Shown in pieces: positions 33,126 to 40,812 of a stretch of DNA of 64,000 bases. Origin of the DNA: JANOMH01 sp031422295 (lineage in GTDB: Bacteria > Pseudomonadota > Alphaproteobacteria > Rhodobacterales > Rhodobacteraceae); contig JANOQM010000073.1 of NCBI GenBank assembly GCA_031422295.1, positions 55,837-119,836 of the forward strand, given 5' to 3'. The notes under the pieces are model-generated. The model did not search any database and was not told the DNA's origin. It was given only the letters and a program-made list of their open reading frames with translations. The stretch's first letter is position 1, and each line of letters begins with the position of its first letter. The position numbers and the translations under genes were made by a program.

Positions 33126-33153
33126 CCGGAGGTATTTGGGCAACTCCGAAAAT
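33126..33153 (+). repeat. Dispersed intergenic repeat, copy B
   Basis: Sequence CCGGAGGTATTTGGGCAACT followed by CCGAAAAT. It matches the second half of copy C almost exactly and lacks the leading GCCTCCGG part. It lies 54 bases after the M20 gene stop, in sense orientation, and 13 bases before the agmatinase start. Confidence 0.65.
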
Positions 33154-33166
33154 CATGAGTGTTTAG

Positions 33167-34138
33167 ATGTCTTTAGAAGATGCGAAATCACAGGTCGATC
33201 TTGCCTTTACACGTGGCGACCTGCGCGGGCTGGCGTTCGAGAATGCGTTTGGCGGGGCGACATCGTTTTTGCGGCGGCGCTATACCAAGGATCTGACCGG
33301 GGTTGATCTGGCGATCACCGGTGTGCCGTTTGATCAGGCGGTGACGCACCGCACCGGAACCCGGTTTGGCCCGCGTGCGATCCGCGAGGCATCGGCGCTG
33401 CAACCCTTTGACATGCCCTATGGCTGGGGCTTTGATCCATTGGGTGAATTTGCGGTGGTGGATTATGGCGATGTGGCGTTTGACTATGCCAAGACGTCGG
33501 ATTTCCCCGCGGCATTGACCGCCCATATCCGCGGCATATTGGCCGCCGGGCCCGGCACGGTGACCCTTGGCGGCGATCATTTCATCACCCTGCCGATTTT
33601 GAAAGCATATGCTGAAAAGTTTGGCCCGGTCAGTTTCATCCAGTTCGATGCCCATTCCGACCTGTGGGCCGACGATGATTTCGCCCGGATCGACCACGGC
33701 ACGTTCATGTATAAGGCGGTCAAGCTGGGCTATGTTGACCCGAAATCCTCGGTGCAAATCGGGATCCGGACCGAACTTGACGATTATCTGGGCGTACAAG
33801 TGATTGATGCCCGCGAAGTGCATGAAAACGGTGCTGATGCCGCTGTGGCGCGGGCCAAGGCTATTGTCGGCGGCCGGCCGACCTATGTGACCTTTGACAT
33901 TGATGCGCTTGACCCTGCTTTTGCCCCCGGCACTGGCACCCCGGTCTGGGGCGGGCTGGCGTCGTGGCAGGCGGCGGCGATTTTACGCGGGCTGGCCGGG
34001 ATCAATATGGTTGGGGGCGATGTGGTTGAGGTATCGCCGCCGTTTGACCACGGGTCCATCACGGCAGTTGCGGGGGCGCATGTGGCGCATGAGCTGTTGT
34101 GCCTGTACTGCTGGAATTTGCGACAGAGGCGAACATGA
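33167..34138 (+). CDS. speB: Agmatinase / ureohydrolase family protein
   Basis: A 323-residue manganese ureohydrolase. Metal ligands are in TLGGDHFITLPIL, FIQFDAHSDLWAD and FDIDALDPAFAPGTGTP; the typical FGPRAIREAS and SPPFDHGSITAVAGAH motifs are also present. The family splits agmatine, guanidinobutyrate or related guanidines into an amine and urea; the substrate cannot be fixed from sequence, so the symbol is provisional. The stop overlaps the ATG of the DUF1499 gene (ATGA at 34135). Confidence 0.87.
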   Translation: MSLEDAKSQVDLAFTRGDLRGLAFENAFGGATSFLRRRYTKDLTGVDLAITGVPFDQAVTHRTGTRFGPRAIREASALQPFDMPYGWGFDPLGEFAVVDYGDVAFDYAKTSDFPAALTAHIRGILAAGPGTVTLGGDHFITLPILKAYAEKFGPVSFIQFDAHSDLWADDDFARIDHGTFMYKAVKLGYVDPKSSVQIGIRTELDDYLGVQVIDAREVHENGADAAVARAKAIVGGRPTYVTFDIDALDPAFAPGTGTPVWGGLASWQAAAILRGLAGINMVGGDVVEVSPPFDHGSITAVAGAHVAHELLCLYCWNLRQRRT

Positions 34139-34605
34139 TGTTGGTGATCAAGGTCGCTGGGGCAATAATTGTCATCGGTATCGCGGGCCTGATGGCTTGG
34201 ATCCGGCTGGCACCCGTTGATGTGCGGGATTGGCATGCAGCCCTACCGATGTTCGCATCCGAGCTTGATGGCCCCTGCCTGCTCGGTCCGACCTATAAAT
34301 TCACCGGCACCTTTGCCTGTTCGCTGCCGGACACGACGGCGCAAGACGTTTTGGCCAGGCTGGACGGTATTGCCCTGAACACGCCGCGCACCCGTCTGAT
34401 CGCGGGCAGCCCCGGCGAGGGCCGGATGACGTGGGAAACCCGCAGTTGGCTGTGGGGCTTTCCCGATTATACGACAGCGCAGGTCGAAAACCGCGGGGCC
34501 ACCACCGCGCTGGTCATCCATGCCCGCCAACGGTTTGGCAGAGAAGACGCGGGCGTCAACCGGGCGCGGGTGGCAAGCTGGCTGGCGCAATTGTCCGCCT
34601 CTTGA
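34135..34605 (+). CDS. DUF1499 domain protein
   Basis: A 156-residue protein with one N-terminal membrane helix (IKVAGAIIVIGIAGLMAWI) and a DUF1499 domain behind it. The family signature PRTRLIAGSPGEGRMTWETR followed by GFPDYTTAQV is clear. ATG 34135 overlaps the speB stop by four bases (34138 is a second possible start). DUF1499 proteins are widespread in photosynthetic and alphaproteobacterial genomes and have no established biochemical function. prfA follows 32 bases later. Confidence 0.85.
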   Translation: MMLVIKVAGAIIVIGIAGLMAWIRLAPVDVRDWHAALPMFASELDGPCLLGPTYKFTGTFACSLPDTTAQDVLARLDGIALNTPRTRLIAGSPGEGRMTWETRSWLWGFPDYTTAQVENRGATTALVIHARQRFGREDAGVNRARVASWLAQLSAS

Positions 34606-34637
34606 CCCTTCGCCCCCGATAGCGGACATGGGGCACC

Positions 34638-35693
34638 ATGATCGCCTTTGAAAAGCTCCAGCAACTGACCGCCCGTTTCCAGTTTCTGGAGGCCAAGATG
34701 TCAACTGGCCTGTCGGGCGCTGATGTGGCCAGTTTGGCCCGTGAATATTCCGACCTGAAGCCGGTGGTCGAGGTGGTGGCGACCTATCAGGCGCTGTTGC
34801 AGGAATTGGACGAGACCGAAGCGATGCGCCGTGACCCGGAAATGCGTGCCCTTGCCGAAGACGAGCTGCCCGCCCTGCGCGACAAGATCGCCGTATCCGA
34901 GGCCGCGTTGCAACTGGCCCTGCTGCCCAAGGACGCCGCCGATGGCCGCCCCGCGATGATTGAAATCAGGCCCGGCACCGGCGGCGACGAGGCTGCACTG
35001 TTCGCCGCTGATCTGCTGCGCATGTATCAGCGCCATGCCGAACAGCATGGCTGGACCTTTGAGATTATCGAAGAACAGACCACCGAACTGGGTGGCATCA
35101 AGGAAGTCGTGGCGCGTGTCGCGGGCGAGGGGGTGTTTGCCCGGTTGAAATACGAATCCGGCGTTCACCGCGTCCAGCGCGTGCCCGATACCGAGGCGTC
35201 GGGGCGCATTCACACCTCTGCCGCCACCGTGGCCGTGCTGCCCGAGGCCGAGGCGGTGGATATTCAGATCAACCCAAATGACATTCGTATTGATACGATG
35301 CGGGCGTCGGGCGCGGGGGGGCAGCATGTCAACACCACGGATTCAGCCGTGCGCATCACCCATCTGCCCACCGGAATCATGGTTACCTCGGCGCAAAAAT
35401 CGCAACACCGCAACCGCGAACTGGCGATGAATGTGCTGATGGCCCGGCTGTATGATCTGGAACGCAACCGGGTGGATGGGGCCCGGTCAGCGGACCGGCG
35501 CGCGCAGGTCGGGTCGGGCGACCGGTCCGAACGCATCCGCACCTATAACTTCCCCCAAGGCCGGATGACTGATCACCGGATCAACCTGACTTTGTACCGG
35601 CTGGACGCGATCATGCAGGGCGATCTGGATGAGATCATCGACGCATTATCTGCTGATGCGCAGGCCACATTATTGGCCGAGATGGAAGGATAA
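34638..35693 (+). CDS. prfA: Peptide chain release factor 1
   Basis: Class I release factor reading UAA and UAG, 351 residues. The catalytic GGQ is in RASGAGGQHVNTTDSAVRIT. The PxT-type codon-recognition region and the EIRPGTGGDEAALFAADLLR stretch are conserved. It is followed 5 bases later by prmC, which methylates the GGQ glutamine, so enzyme and substrate are made from one transcript. Confidence 0.97.
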   Translation: MIAFEKLQQLTARFQFLEAKMSTGLSGADVASLAREYSDLKPVVEVVATYQALLQELDETEAMRRDPEMRALAEDELPALRDKIAVSEAALQLALLPKDAADGRPAMIEIRPGTGGDEAALFAADLLRMYQRHAEQHGWTFEIIEEQTTELGGIKEVVARVAGEGVFARLKYESGVHRVQRVPDTEASGRIHTSAATVAVLPEAEAVDIQINPNDIRIDTMRASGAGGQHVNTTDSAVRITHLPTGIMVTSAQKSQHRNRELAMNVLMARLYDLERNRVDGARSADRRAQVGSGDRSERIRTYNFPQGRMTDHRINLTLYRLDAIMQGDLDEIIDALSADAQATLLAEMEG

Positions 35694-35698
35694 CGCCT

Positions 35699-36544
35699 GT
35701 GGTGACGGGGTCGCAGGCTTTGGTCATCGCCACCCGCACCCTTGCCGCGGCGGGCGTGCCCGATCCGGGACGTGACGCCCGCCGGTTGCTGTCTTTTGCC
35801 GCAGGAATTGACGCGGGCCGGTTGACCCTGATCCTGCCGGAACCCATTGCGCCCGAGGTGATGGCCAAATTTGACGCCCTGATTGCCCGCCGCGCCTTGC
35901 GCGAACCGGTGTCACATCTGACTGGCGTCCGGTCATTTTATGGCCGGGATTTCAAAGTGAATGGCGCGGTGCTGGACCCGCGCCCCGAAACTGAAACCTT
36001 GATCGAGGCGGCATTAAGCCTGCCGTTCAAACAAGTGCTGGATTTGGGCACCGGGTCGGGTTGCATCCTGCTGACATTGCTGGCCGAAACGCCGGGGGCC
36101 GTGGGGCTGGGCATTGATATTTCGGCGGCGGCTTGTGCAGTGGCTGCGGCCAATGCGCTGGCGTTGGGTCTGTCTGGCCGTGCCCGGTTTCAGTTGGGTA
36201 ACTGGCATGCGGGGCCGTTGGGCCGGTATGACCTGATCGTGGCCAACCCGCCCTATATTGCCGCCGCAGAAATGCAGGATCTTTCGCCAGAGGTGCGCGA
36301 TTGGGAGCCTCGCGCAGCGCTGACCGATGACGGCGATGGCCTTGGGGCGTACCGTGCGATTTTGGCCGGGATTGCCGATCATATGACCCCGGGCGGACGG
36401 CTGATGATGGAGATTGGTCCGACACAGGCCAAGGCGGTCCAAGCTTTGGTATTAGCCGCTGGATTTGAGACGGCAGGGTTGGTTCAGGACCTTGACCGGC
36501 GCGACCGTGTTGTATTGACCTCGCTGGCGAAAATCCCTGTCTGA
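35699..36544 (+). CDS. prmC: Release factor glutamine methyltransferase PrmC
   Basis: SAM-dependent N5-glutamine methyltransferase modifying the GGQ of RF1 and RF2, 281 residues. The N-terminal helical domain is about residues 1-75. The SAM loop is VLDLGTGSGCILLTLL and the substrate-binding NPPY motif is LIVANPPYIAAAEM. Starts GTG 35699 or 35702 both fit; neither has a strong ribosome binding site, consistent with coupling to prfA. Confidence 0.95.
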   Translation: MVTGSQALVIATRTLAAAGVPDPGRDARRLLSFAAGIDAGRLTLILPEPIAPEVMAKFDALIARRALREPVSHLTGVRSFYGRDFKVNGAVLDPRPETETLIEAALSLPFKQVLDLGTGSGCILLTLLAETPGAVGLGIDISAAACAVAAANALALGLSGRARFQLGNWHAGPLGRYDLIVANPPYIAAAEMQDLSPEVRDWEPRAALTDDGDGLGAYRAILAGIADHMTPGGRLMMEIGPTQAKAVQALVLAAGFETAGLVQDLDRRDRVVLTSLAKIPV

Positions 36545-36747
36545 GGCGTAAAAGCATCCGGGCGCGCAATTTTCGCTTGCCCTTCGGCCCCGCGCGTGGT
36601 TCACGTAGACATCGGAAATGTGAGGTTGCTTAGCCTCCGGTTCGATAGATCGCCAGATCATCGCAGGGTCTCTATTTCATCAGTCGCGCAAAGCGCGTCA
36701 TGCGGACCCAAGGCGCAACCCACATCAGGCTGGACACGAAGCACCAC
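36545..36747. other. Intergenic region upstream of the DUF4167 gene
   Basis: This 203-base gap between prmC and the DUF4167 gene shows no convincing frame. The antisense frame at 36672-36896 runs through the conserved DUF4167 N-terminus and is a shadow. The gap probably holds the DUF4167 promoter, though no clear -35/-10 pair stands out. Confidence 0.4.
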
Positions 36748-37749
36748 ATGAGATCATCCAAGTCACGGTCGCGGGGCAATAACAAGACCCGCAGCGTTCG
36801 CCCGACAGGCGGCAATATCATCAATCGCGTGTTCGACAGTTCGGGCCCGGATGGCAAAGTGCGCGGCACGCCGCAGCAGATTATCGAAAAATACACTCAG
36901 TTACACCGCGATGCGCAATTGTCCAATGACCGGGTGAATGCCGAAAACTTTGCGCAACATGCCGAACATTACACCCGTCTGCTGGCCGAAGCGATGCGCG
37001 AAGTGGACCGGGCCCGTGAAGAACAGGAACAGTTCAACCGCGACCGTCAGGTCGAGCGTGACCAGCAGATGGCCCGCCAGAATGAGCGTCAGGGTGACCG
37101 GCAAGTTTCAGACCGGCAAGTTTCGGACCGGCAACCGTCAGACCGCCAACAATCAGACCGCCAACAATCAGACCGGCAACCTTCCGACAGGCAACCGACT
37201 GACCGGCAATTGTCCGACCGCGAACGCCAGTCCGAACGTGACCGCGAGCGCGTGGCCCGGCTGCGTGCGCAGGAAGAAGCTTCTGGCGATCCAGCCCTGA
37301 TGGACCAACCCTATATCAGTGACCGGGTGTTTACGCCGGATAATGGGCCCGATACCGGCCTCGTGGACACCCCGGAAGAAGTGCGTCGCCCGGTGTCGAC
37401 CGGATATGCGGCCGATACGCCGCGCGGCGACAGACCGGCGCGGGTTGACCGCGGACCACGCCCCGAACGCCAGCCGGACCAACGTGTGCTCCGGTCGGAG
37501 CCGCGACCTGACCCGCGACCTGACGCCGGGCAAGAGCGCCAGCCTGATCGTGGCCAGCCTGATCGTGGGTCTCGTCCGTCGCCGGTGGCCGCACTTTTGG
37601 CCGAAGTTGAACAGCCCAAGCTGACCGTTGCGCCCGTCGCGGCTGTGCCGTCAGCTGCGCCTGACGCCGCCCCCAAGCCAGTTCGCGCCCGCAAGCCCAA
37701 ACCCAAGCCAGAAGTTGTTGCTGACGGTCCGGCAGAAGCTGCCGAATAG
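36748..37749 (+). CDS. DUF4167 domain protein with DRQ repeat region
   Basis: A 333-residue protein. The N-terminal DUF4167 domain (about residues 1-90) is basic and conserved: MRSSKSRSRGNNKTR, NIINRVFDSSGPDGKVRGTP, then AENFAQHAEHYTRLLAEA. The rest is highly charged and low in complexity. About residues 116-160 form a tandem repeat of the five-residue unit S-D-R-Q-x, encoded by a 15-bp DNA repeat, followed by Arg/Pro/Asp-rich stretches and a Lys/Pro C-terminus. ATG 36748 matches the family start; 16 upstream in-frame codons are dropped. The gene usually sits by prfA-prmC in alphaproteobacteria, and an RNA-binding role is an inference. Confidence 0.88.
   Translation: MRSSKSRSRGNNKTRSVRPTGGNIINRVFDSSGPDGKVRGTPQQIIEKYTQLHRDAQLSNDRVNAENFAQHAEHYTRLLAEAMREVDRAREEQEQFNRDRQVERDQQMARQNERQGDRQVSDRQVSDRQPSDRQQSDRQQSDRQPSDRQPTDRQLSDRERQSERDRERVARLRAQEEASGDPALMDQPYISDRVFTPDNGPDTGLVDTPEEVRRPVSTGYAADTPRGDRPARVDRGPRPERQPDQRVLRSEPRPDPRPDAGQERQPDRGQPDRGSRPSPVAALLAEVEQPKLTVAPVAAVPSAAPDAAPKPVRARKPKPKPEVVADGPAEAAE
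37093..37227 (+). repeat. 15-bp tandem repeat inside the DUF4167 gene (nine units)
   Basis: Nine consecutive 15-base units with consensus TCAGACCGGCAACNN encode repeats of SDRQ plus one variable residue (V, P, Q or L). Units 1-2 and 4-5 are nearly or fully identical in sequence, while later units have drifted. The unit length is a multiple of three, so copy-number change keeps the frame. Confidence 0.88.
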
Positions 37750-37758
37750 CCGCCTGCA

Positions 37759-37790
37759 CCCGGTCGCTCAGACAGCGTCCAGCGACCGGG
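37759..37790. terminator. Hairpin between convergent DUF4167 and ksgA genes
   Basis: A perfect 10-bp stem, CCCGGTCGCT (37759-37768) and AGCGACCGGG (37781-37790), with a 12-base loop lies at the junction of two convergent genes and overlaps the last codons of ksgA. It lacks a T run on either side, so termination would be weak or would need Rho. Confidence 0.4.
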
Positions 37791-38610
37791 CCAAGGCACA
37801 AAACTGCTCTAGCCCGACCTGTTCTGCCCGTTCGGTCGGCGCAATGCCAACCCCACGCAAATGATCCTCGATATCCGGGGCGACACCGCGCAGCGCGGCG
37901 CGCAGCATCTTGCGGCGCTGGTTGAATCCGGCCGCTACGACCCGTTGCAGCGTGGCCGGGTTGGCCGGATAGCGCGGTGCGGGCAGGGCGGTCAGATGCA
38001 CCACAGCGGATGACACTTTGGGCGGCGGGGTAAACGCTTGCGGCGGCAGGTCCAGCATGATCCGTGCGTCACAGCGCCATTGCGCCAGCAGGGCCAGCCG
38101 ACCATAGGCCCTGGACCCCGGGGCCGCAACAATCCGTTCGGCCACTTCGCGTTGAAACATCAGGGTCAGACTGGTCCAGAACGGCGGCCAGACCGGCGGG
38201 GTCAGCCAGCGGATTAGCAATTCGGTGCCGATATTATAGGGCAGGTTGGCCGATACGCGAATGGGCGGGGTCAGATGGGCCAGCGGATCGATCGCCAGGG
38301 CATCGCCTTCGATCACCGTCAACCGACCGGGATATTCCGCCGCGATCTGCGCCAGCGCCGGAATACAACGCGGGTCTTTTTCAATCACCAACACATGCCG
38401 CGCGCCTTCGGCCAGCAGCCCGCGCGTCAGGCCGCCGGGGCCGGGGCCAATCTCGAGTATATCGGACCCGCGTAAATCCCCGGCAATCCGGGCAATCCGC
38501 GCGGTCAGGTTCAGGTCGAGCAGAAAGTTCTGGCCCAAGGATTTTTTCGCAGCAATGCCATGCGCCTCAATAACCGCGCGCAATGGCGGCAGGTTGTCTA
38601 TACCACTCAT
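37768..38610 (-). CDS. ksgA: 16S rRNA (adenine1518/1519-N6)-dimethyltransferase
   Basis: Dimethylates two adenines in helix 45 of 16S rRNA during 30S maturation; 280 residues. Motifs: KKSLGQNFLLDLNLT at the N-terminus, the SAM loop DILEIGPGPGGLTRGLL, the acidic VIEKDPRC, and the catalytic NLPYNIGTELLIRWL. The start ATG 38610 overlaps the pdxA stop (ATGA). It is the last gene of the lptF-lptG-lptD-surA-pdxA-ksgA run. Confidence 0.96.
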   Translation of the reverse strand: MSGIDNLPPLRAVIEAHGIAAKKSLGQNFLLDLNLTARIARIAGDLRGSDILEIGPGPGGLTRGLLAEGARHVLVIEKDPRCIPALAQIAAEYPGRLTVIEGDALAIDPLAHLTPPIRVSANLPYNIGTELLIRWLTPPVWPPFWTSLTLMFQREVAERIVAAPGSRAYGRLALLAQWRCDARIMLDLPPQAFTPPPKVSSAVVHLTALPAPRYPANPATLQRVVAAGFNQRRKMLRAALRGVAPDIEDHLRGVGIAPTERAEQVGLEQFCALARSLDAV

Positions 38611-39611
38611 ATTTTCGGAGTTGCCAAAATACCTCCGCCGGAGGCATTCAACGTTCTTTTTTCCAGCATCCGACCGGCCAAACGCAGCGCGGCAATCATC
38701 GATGTGGCATCGGCCACCCCTTGCCCCGCAATATCAAACGCCGTCCCGTGGTCGGGCGAGGTGCGGATGAACGGCAGGCCCAGCGTCACATTCACCCCGG
38801 ATGCAAAATCCAGCGTCTTGATCGGGATCAGGGCCTGATCGTGGTACATGCAGACCGCCGCATCATAGCGGGCGCGGGCGGCGGGGTGGAATAGCGTGTC
38901 GGCCGACAGCGGGCCGCTGAGATCCAGCCCTTCGGCGCGCAACGCGGCCAGCACCGGCCCGATCATCTCGATCTCCTCCATCCCCATCGCCCCGCCTTCG
39001 CCTGCATGCGGGTTCAGGCCTGCCACTGCAATCCGCGGGCGGGCTATGCCAAAATCGCGGCGCAGGGCGGCGTGGGTGATCAGGATCGTGTCGGTCAGCA
39101 GCCGGGCTGTCAGCACCTGTGGGACATCGGCCAGCGGGATGTGGATTGTCGCTGGCACGACGCGCAGGGCATCGCAGGCCAGCATCATCACCACGCGCCC
39201 CACGCCTGCCAGTGCCGCCAGATATTCAGTATGGCCGGGATAAGCGAAGGCCGCGCCATCAATCAGCGCTTTTTTGTGGATAGGGGCCGTACATAGCGCC
39301 GTGCAGTGGCCGCGCGTGACCAAATCAACGCCAAAGGCAATCGCGTCTATCACGCCTTGGGCATGGGCCGGATTTGCGACCCCCGGTGTAACCGGCGAGC
39401 CAAAATCACGCGCCAGTACGGGCAGGGCAGTGGCGCTGACAGCGGTGGCATCGCGCGGGTCGGTCAGCACCTCAAACGGCGTTCCCATTGGCAAATGCGC
39501 CGGATCGCCGATCCATAGGATTGGCAATTCGTCCCGCAGCACCGCCCATGCCTTGGCCGCAATCTCTGGCCCGATCCCGGCGGGTTCGCCGCAACTGACG
39601 GCAATGGTCAT
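38607..39611 (-). CDS. pdxA: 4-hydroxythreonine-4-phosphate dehydrogenase
   Basis: NAD-dependent enzyme of pyridoxal 5'-phosphate synthesis, 334 residues. Family motifs include VSCGEPAGIGPEIA, the metal site HPAARARYDAAVCMYHDQAL, and GLPFIRTSPDHGTAFDIAGQ. The last residues, NASGGGILATPKI, are encoded by a copy of the dispersed repeat (38611-38650) and lie beyond the usual C-terminal helix. Start and stop overlap surA and ksgA by four bases each, so the three genes are coupled. Confidence 0.95.
   Translation of the reverse strand: MTIAVSCGEPAGIGPEIAAKAWAVLRDELPILWIGDPAHLPMGTPFEVLTDPRDATAVSATALPVLARDFGSPVTPGVANPAHAQGVIDAIAFGVDLVTRGHCTALCTAPIHKKALIDGAAFAYPGHTEYLAALAGVGRVVMMLACDALRVVPATIHIPLADVPQVLTARLLTDTILITHAALRRDFGIARPRIAVAGLNPHAGEGGAMGMEEIEMIGPVLAALRAEGLDLSGPLSADTLFHPAARARYDAAVCMYHDQALIPIKTLDFASGVNVTLGLPFIRTSPDHGTAFDIAGQGVADATSMIAALRLAGRMLEKRTLNASGGGILATPKI
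38611..38650 (-). repeat. Dispersed repeat, copy C, within the 3' end of pdxA
   Basis: On the minus strand it begins TGAATGCCTCCGGCGG, then AGGTATTTTGGCAACTCCG and AAAAT. It is the most complete copy here, joining the parts seen in A, B and D. It is translated as the C-terminal 13 residues of PdxA, and the ksgA start codon follows directly. Confidence 0.7.
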
Positions 39612-40789
39612 TGATATGTGATCGTCGCTGCCGCCTTAAGATCGGCCAGCAGGCCACTGGCATAGCCTTCCAGCCGCTGGCTGCGCAATTGGCCCGCAAT
39701 CGCTTCGCGGTCAACTTCGCCCTCGACGGCGGGGGTGCGACTGCACAGCATGACAAACAAGACATTCTCGCCCCGGCGCAGGGCGGTCGACACTTCGTCT
39801 GCGTCCAGCTTGGCCAGTTCCAGTGCGATATCGGGCGCGATCTGGTCTGGGGCAAGGGTCTCGCGGGTCAGCACTTCGGGGGGTTGGCCCTGCGCCACGG
39901 CATATAGGTCATCACAAGTGTCGATGCTGTTTTTCAACTCCAGCGCTGCCGCCGCGCCACCTGCCAGAACATAGGCGGCGTAATCCAGACCGGCGGGCGG
40001 GGCGGCGGGCACCGGGGCCTCGCGCAGGTCGCGCAGCTGGAACAGTGCGATGCCATTGGTAATCGGGATTGGGGCGGTAACTTCGCCCGGGGCCAAAGCC
40101 AGGATCAGGGGCCGTAGCTGCGCCGGGTAATTGCTGATCGGCAACCAGTCCAGGCGTCCGCCATTGGCCTTGGACGGCAGCGCCGACACGCGCCGCGCCG
40201 CGGCCTCGAATGCATCGGTCGAGGTTAACGTGGCAATCTGCTGCGCCGTGGCCAGCGCCTGTGCCGCCTGTGGGGGCGGGGCGGCGATGATAATTTCGCT
40301 TAACAACACTTCAATGCCACCGGCGGCGGCACCTGCCTGCCCAAGGGCCGCATCAATATCGGCCTCTGTGATGTTGGTCTGGCCGCCAAACCGGCTGCGC
40401 ACATAGTCGCGCCAGCTGACGCCGACCAACACGAAATCACGAAGTGCGGCCTGATCCACGTCATTCTGGTTCAGCACGGTGACGAATTGTTCCAGCGTCA
40501 GATTGGCCCGGCCGGCGAATTCTTCCATCGCACTGGCAAGCCCTTCGTCAGTCAGGCGCAGACCCTGCCGGTCGAGTTCCTGCGCCTTCAACCGGTCTTC
40601 GATCAGTTGTTCAACCGCCAGTTCGTCCAGATTGCCGGGGGTGCGGAACAGTTCCAGCAGCTTGCGCCGCTGGTCAAGTTCGAACCCGGTAATGGCGGCC
40701 CCGTTAACGGTGATGACCGGGGAAAACTGGCTTTGTGCCACGGCGAATCCGGGAACCAGCAGCAGCAGGATAATCAGGAAAGCGCGCAT
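39608..40789 (-). CDS. surA: SurA-like periplasmic peptidyl-prolyl isomerase/chaperone
   Basis: A 393-residue periplasmic chaperone for outer-membrane proteins. The signal peptide MRAFLIILLLLVPGFAVA is cleaved before QSQFSPVITVNG. The N-terminal chaperone region follows (ITGFELDQRRKLLELFRTPG, LAVEQLIEDRLKAQEL), then a parvulin-like section with ALPSKANGGRLDWLPISNYP and LAPGEVTAPIPITNGIALFQ. ATG 40789 follows a GAGG site; upstream in-frame codons run through lptD and are dropped. It lies just after lptD, whose product it helps to fold. Confidence 0.9.
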   Translation of the reverse strand: MRAFLIILLLLVPGFAVAQSQFSPVITVNGAAITGFELDQRRKLLELFRTPGNLDELAVEQLIEDRLKAQELDRQGLRLTDEGLASAMEEFAGRANLTLEQFVTVLNQNDVDQAALRDFVLVGVSWRDYVRSRFGGQTNITEADIDAALGQAGAAAGGIEVLLSEIIIAAPPPQAAQALATAQQIATLTSTDAFEAAARRVSALPSKANGGRLDWLPISNYPAQLRPLILALAPGEVTAPIPITNGIALFQLRDLREAPVPAAPPAGLDYAAYVLAGGAAAALELKNSIDTCDDLYAVAQGQPPEVLTRETLAPDQIAPDIALELAKLDADEVSTALRRGENVLFVMLCSRTPAVEGEVDREAIAGQLRSQRLEGYASGLLADLKAAATITYQ

Positions 40790-40812
40790 ATTGCCTCGTC
40801 TTTGTTCATGGG

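Noticed and set aside
37093..37227. Possible CRISPR-like array
   Set aside because: The 15-base units are directly adjacent with no spacers, are translated in frame and lie inside the DUF4167 gene.
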